From Halorubrum sp. (GTDB lineage: Archaea > Halobacteriota > Halobacteria > Halobacteriales > Haloferacaceae): DNA of 34,317 nt. Shown in pieces: positions 25,669 through 33,859 of this stretch. The stretch is taken from the NCBI GenBank assembly GCA_003554605.1, contig PWGU01000206.1, positions 1 to 34,317 on the forward strand. Reading direction: 5' to 3'. A program made the translations under genes and the position numbers. The notes under the pieces are model-generated. The model was not told where the DNA came from, did no database searches, and saw only the letters and a list, made by a program, of their open reading frames with translations. Every line of letters begins with the position of its first letter. Position 1 is the first letter of the stretch.

Positions 25669-26237
25669 TCGGACCCGGTGACCTCGGTTTCTTCGAGCGG
25701 GTCGCCCCGCTGTACGATCTCGTGATGCCCCCGGCGAGCGGGGAGGCGCTCGCCGATGGCCTCGCGCTCGCCGAGCGGCCGATCGACCGGCTCCTCGACG
25801 TCGGTGGGGGATCCGGCCGGGCCGCCGCGGCGCTCACCGGGCCGGAGATCACCGTCGTCGACGCCTCACTGGGGATGCTCGGCCGCGCCCGTCGCGTCCG
25901 TGGGTTGGACGCACTGGCGGGCGATGCGACCCGGCTTCCGGTCCGCGATGGATCCGTCGACGCCGTCATCATCGTCGACGCGCTCCATCACCTGCCAGAC
26001 GCCGACGCCGCGTTCGCGGAGGTCGCCCGCGTTCTCGCGCCCGGCGGGGCCCTCGTCGTCAGCGAGTTCGATCCGGACCATCCGCTCGGGCGGGCGATCG
26101 AACTGGGCGAACGGGCCATCGGGATGCAGTCGACGTTTTTCACGCCCGACGAACTTGCCGAGCGGGTGGCGGCACATGGGCTTCGCCCGTCCGTCCTCAA
26201 CCGGGGCTTCGGCTACACGGTCGTCGGCGTTCGATAA
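25665..26237 (+). CDS. Class I SAM-dependent methyltransferase
   Basis: MFGPGDLGFFERVAPLYDLVMPPASGEAL...RLLDVGGGSGRAAAALTG...VDALHHLPDADAAFAEVARVLAPGGALVVSEFD. Confidence 0.92.
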   Translation: MFGPGDLGFFERVAPLYDLVMPPASGEALADGLALAERPIDRLLDVGGGSGRAAAALTGPEITVVDASLGMLGRARRVRGLDALAGDATRLPVRDGSVDAVIIVDALHHLPDADAAFAEVARVLAPGGALVVSEFDPDHPLGRAIELGERAIGMQSTFFTPDELAERVAAHGLRPSVLNRGFGYTVVGVR

Positions 26238-26263
26238 ACCGGCCCGTAAGCGACTCCGAGCGA

Positions 26264-27694
26264 TCAGTCGTCCGCGCTATCCCGTGGGGCCCGTCCCTCG
26301 GGTTCGTCCTGGTCGTGGTCCCCGTGGTCGTGGCTATCGTGGTCGTGGCCGCTCCCGCCGCGACCGGTGCCGTTCGTTTCCCCCATGATCTCCGCGCCCT
26401 CGCCGTCGATCATATCCATGTTCTTCAGGTTGTCCCGCTCCTCGAAGTCGGCGACGGCCTCCATGACGTCCTCCTGGGTGATCGTCATTCGATCCTCGGT
26501 GAGCGCGCCGAGGACGGCCTCACGAAGCACCATCCGAAGGTCCGAGCCGGTCAACCCGCTCGTCCGGTCAGCGACCTCCCCGGGGTCGAAGTCGGCGATC
26601 TCCATCTCCTTGGTGACGACCCGGAGGATGTCGGCGCGCATGTCACGGTCGGGCTTGGGGAAGTTGACGATCTCATCGAAGCGCCGCCATGCGGCGGCAT
26701 CGAGCTGATCGGGATGGTTCGTCGCGCCGATCAACAGCACCTCGTCGCGGACGAGGGACACCTCGTCGATCGATTTAAGCAGTGTGTTCACCGCTCGCTT
26801 GAGCGCGGCGTGCTCGTCCGAGCGGCGGGTCTTCGCGACGGAGTCGAACTCGTCGATAAAGAGGATACACGGCGAGAGCCGCTTTGCGACCTCGAAGCTC
26901 TTGTCGACGTTTTTGGCCGTCTCACCGAGGTACTGGCTCGTGATCATCGAGAGTTTGACCTCGACGAACGGGAGACCGAGCTCGTGTGCGAGCGCCCGCG
27001 AGATGGTCGTTTTTCCGGTACCGGGCGGGCCGACGAAGAGCAGCTTGCCGATCTCGCGGAGCCCGATGTTTGCGAGATGTTCACGGTACTCTATCGCCTT
27101 GACGATCTTCTGTATCTCGCGCTCCTGGCCGCCGGTGAGCACGAGGTCGGCGAGCGTCGTCTCGATCTCCTCGGGCGCTTTGACGTTGACGAGGTCGAGC
27201 ATCTCGGCGTCCTCCTCCTCGTCGAAGTACTGCTCAAGCAGCGCGTCGATCCAGACCCGGTCCGCCTGGACGGGCCGGACGTCCGCGCGCGCCTCCTCGT
27301 GGGTGACGGGCGCGTCGAGCCCCTCGGCCGCCTCGAAGGTGGCCACGAGCGTCGGGTTGGAGGCGATCCGGTCGTCCTCGGCGCGTTTCTCGACCCATTC
27401 GAGCGCCATCTCGGGCTGGGTGAGGGTGATCTCCCCGGAGAAGTCCGTCCGCTGGGTGAAAAGCAGGTCGGAGACGGCCTCCCACGGGCGCTCCACCCCG
27501 GTCGCAGTGGTTGTCACGCCGTCGGTCGCCTTCAGCGGCCGGTCGATGCGGCCGGGGACGTCCTCCCCGGGCGTTTCAGTCCAGAATACCTGTCTGAAAC
27601 GCGGCGGCAGGTCGTTCTCGTCGAGGTCGCGGTTCTCGGTGTAGAGGTGGGCGGTTAAGACGAACTCGACCACGTCGAGCGCCGGGTCACTCAT
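26264..27694 (-). CDS. AAA family ATPase (Cdc48/FtsH-like core) with haloarchaeal N-domain and His/Asp-rich tail
   Basis: Walker A VGPPGTGKTT, Walker B CILFIDEFDSVA, IGATNHPDQLDAAAWRRFDEIVNFPKPDR; tail GHDHDSHDHGDHDQDE. ATG at 27694 (MSDPALDVVEFVLTAHLYTENRDL). Confidence 0.92.
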   Translation of the reverse strand: MSDPALDVVEFVLTAHLYTENRDLDENDLPPRFRQVFWTETPGEDVPGRIDRPLKATDGVTTTATGVERPWEAVSDLLFTQRTDFSGEITLTQPEMALEWVEKRAEDDRIASNPTLVATFEAAEGLDAPVTHEEARADVRPVQADRVWIDALLEQYFDEEEDAEMLDLVNVKAPEEIETTLADLVLTGGQEREIQKIVKAIEYREHLANIGLREIGKLLFVGPPGTGKTTISRALAHELGLPFVEVKLSMITSQYLGETAKNVDKSFEVAKRLSPCILFIDEFDSVAKTRRSDEHAALKRAVNTLLKSIDEVSLVRDEVLLIGATNHPDQLDAAAWRRFDEIVNFPKPDRDMRADILRVVTKEMEIADFDPGEVADRTSGLTGSDLRMVLREAVLGALTEDRMTITQEDVMEAVADFEERDNLKNMDMIDGEGAEIMGETNGTGRGGSGHDHDSHDHGDHDQDEPEGRAPRDSADD

Positions 27695-27810
27695 CCCCGC
27701 GGGATAGCGGTGCCGCGCGCTTAAGACCGTCGAAGCCGCGGTCGCAGAGCTGGTCGCCAACCCCCGGCCGCCGAACTTTTGTCCGACGGCCGCCTCGGTC
27801 AACGTAGCGA

Positions 27811-30021
27811 ATGCCGAACCACCCCTCGCCCCGGCAGGCCGCACGCGATGGCGTCCCGACGACGTGTATGCGCTGTGCGGTCGGCTGTGGACTTCGCCAG
27901 CGGCCACCCGCCGACGGCGACGGGGTTGGTACCGTCAGCGGCGACCCCTCCCACGTCGTCAGCGCCGGGCTGGCCTGTGCGCGGGGGATAAAAGAAACCG
28001 CACGCCCCCGCGGCGAGCGACTCACGACCCCGCTCGTGCGACGGGACGGCGAGCTCGTCGAGACGACGTGGGAGGTCGCGCTCGACCACGCTGTTGCGGG
28101 GATCGGGTCGGCGATCGGTCTCGCCGACGGGACCTCTTCCCCAACCGACCCCGACGCGCTCGCGGTCCTCGGGAGCGGACAACAGACGAACGAGGCGGCC
28201 TACGCGCTCGGGAAGGTCGCCCGCGGCGGCGTCGGCACCCCGCGATACGACGCCAACACTACTCTCTGTATGGCAAGCGCGGTGCGCGCTTACTTCGACG
28301 CGTTCGGTAGCGACGCGCCCCCGCCGACCTACGACGACATCCCCGAGGCGGCGGTCCACCTGATCTGGGGGGCGAACCCCGCGGTCGCCCATCCGGTCCT
28401 CTTCCGGTGGATCGCCGACGCGGCGGCCGAGGCGGGCCGTGAGCTGATCGTCGTCGATCCGGTCGAGACGGCGACGGCGAGGCGGGCGGACCACCACATT
28501 CGGCCGGCCTTTGGCGGCGATCATGCGCTTGCACGCGCGATCCTCGCGCGACTCGTCGAGGACGACCGCGTCGATCGGGAATTCATCGACGCGTACACGA
28601 GCGGTTTCGAGGCGGTTCGTGAGTCGCTTTCGGACGCCGAGTCCGCCGCCGCGGCCGCCGGCGTCGACCTCGACACGGTCGACCGACTCGCGGCCGCCTT
28701 CGAGCGACGGACGCTCGTCTACTGGGGGATGGGCGTCAACCAAAGCGTGCGGGGGACGGCGACCGCCGGCGCGCTGATCGACTGCTGTCTCGCCACCGGG
28801 AACCTCGGCACGGGCTGTGGACCGTTCTCGATCACCGGGCAGGCGAACTCGATGGGCGCGCGCCTCTGTGCATCGACGGGGACGTGGCCCGGTCATCGAG
28901 AATTCACCGACCCGGACCACCGCCGTGCGGTCGCGTCGGCGTGGGACGTGCCCGTCTCACGGCTCCCGACCGACTCCGGTCCGGGACCGGTCGGGATCCT
29001 CGAGGAGCGACCGGCGGCGCTCTGGACGGTGGCGACGAACCCGGCGGCGGGCCTCCCGGCGGCCAGCGACGCCCGCGAGGTGCTCTCGGAGACGTTTCTC
29101 GTCGTGCAGGACGCCTTCCGAACGGAGACGGTCGAATTCGCGGACGTCGTCCTGCCGGCGGCGACGTGGGGGGAGACAGCGGGAACGACGACGAACATGG
29201 AGCGCCGCATCTCGCGCGTCCGTGCCGCGACGGACCCTCCGGGGGCGACACGAACCGACCTCGAGATCATCGTCGCCGTCGGCGAACGACTCGCGCCCGG
29301 GCTGTTCGCCGGGACCGGTGCCGATCCGGAGGCCGTCTTCGAGGAACTCACCGCCCTGACCGCGGGGACACCGGCGGATTGCTCGGGCATCACGTATTCG
29401 CGGCTGGAGGGGGGCGCGGTCCGCTGGCCAGCACCCGGCCCGAACGTGGAGGGTGGGTACCGTTATCTCGTCAGTAGCGGTGCTGTCGAGGGCGAGGATG
29501 GCGATGTCGAGGGCGATGCCGACGATGCCGACGCCGAGGGCGATGCCGACGCCGAGGGCGACGCCGCTCACACGTCCGATCGGTTCGTGTTCCCGACCCC
29601 GTCGGGTCGGGCCCACTTTTCGACCCACGCGGCGGCGACGCTCCCGGAGCCGACCGGCGACGGATACGACCTCCTGTTGACGACCGCCCGGGAGCCGGAC
29701 GGGTATAACACGGGCATCCGCTCGCGACCCGGCGACCCGGGTCCGGTAACCGCGCGGGTCGCGCCCGCGACCGTCGCCGACCGCCTGGGAACGACCACGG
29801 AGGACGTGGAGGGGATCGACGGTAACCCGGTCGAGATCGTCTCACGACGCGGCCGCGTGCGGGCCGTCATCGAGCCCGACCCCGCCGTCCCCGAGGGCGC
29901 GGTGTGGCTCCCCATCCACCACCCCGCGGCGAACGACCTGACGGTCGATGCGACCGACCCGTTCTCGGACGAACCGAACTACAAACAGTGTGCGGTTCGC
30001 CTCGAATGGCCGGATCGCTGA
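27811..30021 (+). CDS. nasA: Molybdopterin oxidoreductase, NasA-like assimilatory nitrate reductase
   Basis: 736 aa; N-terminal 4Fe-4S motif TCMRCAVGC...LACARG; putative Mo-ligand Cys in YDANTTLCMASAVRAYFDAFGSDAPPPTYDDIPEAAVHLIWGANPAVAHPV; C-terminal molydopterin dinucleotide-binding region NYKQCAVRLE. Confidence 0.85.
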   Translation: MPNHPSPRQAARDGVPTTCMRCAVGCGLRQRPPADGDGVGTVSGDPSHVVSAGLACARGIKETARPRGERLTTPLVRRDGELVETTWEVALDHAVAGIGSAIGLADGTSSPTDPDALAVLGSGQQTNEAAYALGKVARGGVGTPRYDANTTLCMASAVRAYFDAFGSDAPPPTYDDIPEAAVHLIWGANPAVAHPVLFRWIADAAAEAGRELIVVDPVETATARRADHHIRPAFGGDHALARAILARLVEDDRVDREFIDAYTSGFEAVRESLSDAESAAAAAGVDLDTVDRLAAAFERRTLVYWGMGVNQSVRGTATAGALIDCCLATGNLGTGCGPFSITGQANSMGARLCASTGTWPGHREFTDPDHRRAVASAWDVPVSRLPTDSGPGPVGILEERPAALWTVATNPAAGLPAASDAREVLSETFLVVQDAFRTETVEFADVVLPAATWGETAGTTTNMERRISRVRAATDPPGATRTDLEIIVAVGERLAPGLFAGTGADPEAVFEELTALTAGTPADCSGITYSRLEGGAVRWPAPGPNVEGGYRYLVSSGAVEGEDGDVEGDADDADAEGDADAEGDAAHTSDRFVFPTPSGRAHFSTHAAATLPEPTGDGYDLLLTTAREPDGYNTGIRSRPGDPGPVTARVAPATVADRLGTTTEDVEGIDGNPVEIVSRRGRVRAVIEPDPAVPEGAVWLPIHHPAANDLTVDATDPFSDEPNYKQCAVRLEWPDR
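29488..29565 (+). repeat. Intragenic acidic low-complexity repeat (EGEDGDVEGDADDADAEGDADAEGDA)
   Basis: Reiterated gccgacgccgagggcgat units within the NasA-like ORF. Confidence 0.8.
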
Positions 30022-30108
30022 GGTTCCTCCCGACAGTCGAAACTCCGCCGGGTCTGGACGGCTCTGGCCGTCGCTCGGTACGTATTGGTGTAAAAAACCG
30101 GGCTCGCT

Positions 30109-30375
30109 CTACAGGCGGCCGACGTTCTCGACGGCGACGGACTCGACGCCGTCGACCTCCGCGAACGCCTCCTCGACGGCCTCCGTGCCGCCCGCCCCGT
30201 CGGGGACGATGACGGTCGGCAACAGGGCGACGAGGCCGAAGGCGACGTCCTCCGTTTCGAACCCGCGGATCTTCGCGCCCTCGGGCAACGAGGCTTCGAG
30301 GCGGTCTTCAAGCTCGTCGAGGTCGAGTTCTGGGCTGTTCGGCATGACCTTGATCTTGGCGGCGACGTCCCCCAT
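30109..30375 (-). CDS. Translation elongation factor 1-beta (aEF1B)
   Basis: [88 protein letters not shown]. Confidence 0.96.
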   Translation of the reverse strand: MGDVAAKIKVMPNSPELDLDELEDRLEASLPEGAKIRGFETEDVAFGLVALLPTVIVPDGAGGTEAVEEAFAEVDGVESVAVENVGRL

Positions 30376-30376
30376 G

Positions 30377-30556
30377 TTAGGGCCCCCGGAAGCTGCAGTC
30401 GGGACACTCATAGAGGTTGCTCTGCTTGCGGCACTTCGAACATCGGTGGATGGTCGTGCCGCAGTCCGGGCAGGCGAACCTCGCGGCGGTCATGCCGGAT
30501 ACCTGAATCCCACAGGAGACACACTTGTTGGCGGCTCCGGAATCGCTTTTGCTCAT
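30377..30556 (-). CDS. HVO_2753-type zinc-finger microprotein (59 aa, four CxxC-type knuckles)
   Basis: [59 protein letters not shown]; immediately upstream of aEF1B on the same strand. Confidence 0.95.
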   Translation of the reverse strand: MSKSDSGAANKCVSCGIQVSGMTAARFACPDCGTTIHRCSKCRKQSNLYECPDCSFRGP

Positions 30557-30638
30557 ACCGGATCTCACCCGCGCGTGACTTTTAACGGTTGTTCTTTGCG
30601 CGCGGTGCGGGTCTCACGACGGATTCCGTGTGCCCGAC

Positions 30639-31874
30639 TCACCAGAGCATCAGCGGCCCGATGAGCACGCCCATCAGATGGACGCGCCGCGCGCTGAATC
30701 GAGGTGGAACGAGACCGAGAAGCGCGGAGACGACGAAGACGCCGACGCCGAAGGCCCCCGCGAAGGCGAACGAGAGCCCGACGAGGAGCAGCAGCACCGT
30801 CACGGAGAGTCGCGTGTAGTCCGCGTTGCCGACGATCCGGAGGTACGCGTCGCCGAGCAGCAACACGAGCATGAACCCGCACAGGGCCGCGATGGCGACC
30901 GCGACCAGCAGGACCGGCATCGCGAGCGGCACCTCCGCGCGCTCCACCGCGACGGTCACCCCCGTTCTGGGCGTCCCGAGCGCCGCGAGCGCGAACAACG
31001 CGAAGACGGTGTTCGCTGTGTTGGCCCCGCTCGTCGCGACGACGAACCCCCGGTCGGCCTCCCGACGCGGCACGGCCGGAAGCGCCGCGATGGCGGCGAT
31101 CGCCGCCGAGACGCCGGGGATGTAGCCGACTATCGCGCCCGCGATCGACCCGGCTCCCGCGGTCACCCCGAGGTCGCGTTTCCCCATCGTGAGCCGGGCG
31201 TCGGACTGCGGCGGGACGCCGTCGCCGCCGATCGCGTCGATCAGCACGGGTGCGCCGAACAGGCCGGTGAAAAGCGGAGCGAGGATCCCCCCGGCATCGA
31301 GCGGCGCGTCCGGATCGGTATCGAGCGTCGCCATCCCGAGGGCGGCGCTCGCGAGGAAGGCGAGAACGCCCACGATCGCTCCCTTTCGGGATGACTCCGT
31401 GACGACGAGGAAGAGGACGACGCCCGCGAGCAGCCAGGGGAGGTGTGCCCTGACGGTCGGATACCAGCGGACCATCGCCCACGTGATCGGGATCGCGAGC
31501 GGGACGGCGAGCGCGACCGCGATCCCCGACCCGACCGCCGAAAGCCGGAGCGCCTCGCGGCCGCGACCGGCGACGACCAGCCGATGGCCGGGAAGCGCCG
31601 CCACCGCGGTCGCCGCGTCGGGCACGCCGAGCGCGAGCGCCGGCACGATGTCGAGAAACGAGTGGACCACCCCGGCCGCGAGGATCGCGATCCCGACGAG
31701 CAGCGGGTCGGCCGGGATCGACGGGGCAACCCCCGCGAGCAACAGCGCGAAGTTGTTCGCGTGGAGGCCGGGGACCAGCCCGCTTACGGTTCCGAGCGCG
31801 GCTCCGGCGGCGAGGAAGGCGAACGCCCGTACGGTGAAGCCCGGATCGATAACGGGGTGGACCAGCGCGTCCAT
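30639..31874 (-). CDS. TctA-like (DUF112) tripartite tricarboxylate transporter permease homologue
   Basis: AALGTVSGLVPGLHANNFALLLAG, HSFLDIVPALALGVPDAATAVAALPGHRLV, GYIPGVSAAIAAIAALPAVPRREADRGFVVATSGANTANTVFALFALAA; polytopic. Confidence 0.88.
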   Translation of the reverse strand: MDALVHPVIDPGFTVRAFAFLAAGAALGTVSGLVPGLHANNFALLLAGVAPSIPADPLLVGIAILAAGVVHSFLDIVPALALGVPDAATAVAALPGHRLVVAGRGREALRLSAVGSGIAVALAVPLAIPITWAMVRWYPTVRAHLPWLLAGVVLFLVVTESSRKGAIVGVLAFLASAALGMATLDTDPDAPLDAGGILAPLFTGLFGAPVLIDAIGGDGVPPQSDARLTMGKRDLGVTAGAGSIAGAIVGYIPGVSAAIAAIAALPAVPRREADRGFVVATSGANTANTVFALFALAALGTPRTGVTVAVERAEVPLAMPVLLVAVAIAALCGFMLVLLLGDAYLRIVGNADYTRLSVTVLLLLVGLSFAFAGAFGVGVFVVSALLGLVPPRFSARRVHLMGVLIGPLMLW

Positions 31875-31941
31875 CCCGCCGAGGTGGCCGCGGCTTCACT
31901 CATAAGGGTACGGTCCGGAACGTCGACTGTGAGAAACGAAC

Positions 31942-32139
31942 TTACGCCGCCTGGGCCGCCTGCGACGACTTCTTCCGGGTGATGTAGCCGGCGATGCGGT
32001 TCCGCACGCCCTTCGATTCGACGGTGGTGAGCGCCGTGACGCTCTCCTTGTTCGTCTCGAAGTCCGTGTTGAACGAGTCGGGATAGCGCTCCAAGAGCAC
32101 GTTCGCGAGCTGTTTGATGTACTTGGGCTTGATGGCCAT
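31942..32139 (-). CDS. rps17e: 30S ribosomal protein S17e
   Basis: [65 protein letters not shown]. Confidence 0.96.
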   Translation of the reverse strand: MAIKPKYIKQLANVLLERYPDSFNTDFETNKESVTALTTVESKGVRNRIAGYITRKKSSQAAQAA

Positions 32140-32225
32140 ACCGAGCGGTACCGTCGGGCCGAACTAAAAGGAATCGTTCCCGTGGCGGGGCTCTCGCGGC
32201 CGTCGCTCCGCCGGTGGCGGTGTCT

Positions 32226-32900
32226 CTACCGTCGCGCCCGCCAGTCGGTCACCTCGTCGATCCGGGCGAAGGCCTCTCGTTCGCGGGGGCCCCCGCAGCG
32301 GTCGACGACGTCCGCGAAGTACGCGAGGCGTTCGAGGAGGACGTCGGTCGAATACGTCGGGACGTCGAGCCGCGAGGCCGCCACGGTCGCGTCTATCACC
32401 GCGCCGAACCCGCGGTTGATCGTCCGCACGCCGGTTCGCTCGATGGCGGTGTCGACCGGCTCCAGTGCCCACGTTCGGATCGTCGTGTCGCCTTCCGTTC
32501 GCGTTTCCAGTTCCTCGACGCGCACCTCGACCCACGCGTCGGCCGACGGGAGCACTGGCTCGTCGACCTCGTGGATCGTCAACGCCGCCTCGACGAACGT
32601 CCGCGGGTCGGCGACGAACTGGACGACGCCGCCGCCGCGCTCCGTGAAGTTTCGCCAGGTCCGGGTTCGCCCGTAGGTTCGGGCGGTGACTGGCGGCTCC
32701 GTTTCCCCGTCGGCTCCGTTCGGCGGGCCGGCTCCGTTTGCCGCGTCGGTTCCCTTCGGCGCGTGGATCCCGAGTGCGGCGGCGTTCCACCGGCCGTTCG
32801 GTCCCAGCGTCGTCACGACTGACTCCGTCACACCCGACAGGTCGACGGGCCAGCGGGCGGGTGATCCGGATGTTCGGTCCGTTCCGTCACCCCCGCTCAT
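32226..32900 (-). CDS. DUF447 domain-containing protein
   Basis: VDLSGVTESVVTTLGPNGRWNAAALGIHAP...ARTYGRTRTWRNFTERGGGVVQFVADPRTFVEAALTIHE...GFGAVIDATVAASRLDVP; ATGA overlap with the upstream CDS. Confidence 0.87.
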   Translation of the reverse strand: MSGGDGTDRTSGSPARWPVDLSGVTESVVTTLGPNGRWNAAALGIHAPKGTDAANGAGPPNGADGETEPPVTARTYGRTRTWRNFTERGGGVVQFVADPRTFVEAALTIHEVDEPVLPSADAWVEVRVEELETRTEGDTTIRTWALEPVDTAIERTGVRTINRGFGAVIDATVAASRLDVPTYSTDVLLERLAYFADVVDRCGGPREREAFARIDEVTDWRARR

Positions 32901-33859
32901 GCCCGCACCTCCAACCCGCGGCGAAGCGCGACGAAGAGTCCCGCACAGACGAGATCCGCGGTCGTCCCGGGGTTGACCCCCTCGTCGACGAACGCCTCGG
33001 CGAGCGTCGTCGCCGCCGCGAGGTCGACGTGATCGGCCAGTGGGTCGGGAAGCTCGGCCACCTCCTCGCCCGCGGGCGCATCGACCCCCTCGATCACGGC
33101 CGTCACGCGCCGGCTGGTCTCCCGTGCCACCTCGGCGTCGTGGTTCGTGGCTACGAGCGTGTCCGGTTCGGCGGCAAGCTGGTGGATAAACGCCCGTGCC
33201 GCCCGATCCGTTACCGGCCCCTCGTCCGCGAGGATCCGCTCCGCGATCCGGAAGGTCCGCGGGAAGCCCTCCACCCACTCTTGGGCGTTGCGGTCGGGGA
33301 TGCCGTCGACCTCCGCCCCGAGTTCCATCACCCCCCGAAGGGTCATGCCGCGCGCTCGGAGCGTGGGGGCGGCGTCGCCCCCGCGTCGAACGTCGAGCGC
33401 GTCGGCCTCCGCCGGTGGGTCGTCGACGGCGACGTCGACGTGCTCGAGGGCGGTGTAAAAGGCGACCGCGTCGTCGACGGTCGTCCGTCGCGCCACCCGA
33501 TCGGCCGCTTCCGGGGTGACGGTCCCGGCCGATACGACGGCGTCGTCGACGGTCGCGGCAAGCAGTGGGATGAGCAACAACAGGCAGCCGAACTGGGTGT
33601 TCGTTCCCGCACGGTCGGCCATCCCGCGGACCGCCCGTTCGAAGGCGGGACCGAATGGATCCCCGCGAGCGGCCGATTCGAGCCCGGCCCGTGCGCCGAC
33701 CGCCCCGCCGAGGAAGGATTCGAATCGGAGGTCGGCGAGGTCGCGCTCGCGATCGACGTTCCCCGGCTTCGGGGTCCCCGAGACCTCCAGCAGGAGCGCG
33801 AGCGTCGCGTCGTCCACGGGGTCGCGGCCGTCGTGGTCGCTGTTCAACCGCCCCGTCAT
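32897..33859 (-). CDS. CitG-like triphosphoribosyl-dephospho-CoA synthase family protein
   Basis: LLLEVSGTPKPGNVDRERDLADLRFESFLGGAVGARAGLESAA...GTNTQFGCLLLLIPLL...DRNAQEWVEGFPRTFRIAERI...DEGVNPGTTADLVCAGLFVALRRG. Confidence 0.88.
   Translation of the reverse strand: MTGRLNSDHDGRDPVDDATLALLLEVSGTPKPGNVDRERDLADLRFESFLGGAVGARAGLESAARGDPFGPAFERAVRGMADRAGTNTQFGCLLLLIPLLAATVDDAVVSAGTVTPEAADRVARRTTVDDAVAFYTALEHVDVAVDDPPAEADALDVRRGGDAAPTLRARGMTLRGVMELGAEVDGIPDRNAQEWVEGFPRTFRIAERILADEGPVTDRAARAFIHQLAAEPDTLVATNHDAEVARETSRRVTAVIEGVDAPAGEEVAELPDPLADHVDLAAATTLAEAFVDEGVNPGTTADLVCAGLFVALRRGLEVRA

Noticed and set aside
30085-30105. Possible terminator (run GTAAAAAACC, poly-T on minus) after aEF1B
   Set aside because: Plausible 3' end for the minus-strand operon but there is no clear stem, so not listed as a feature.
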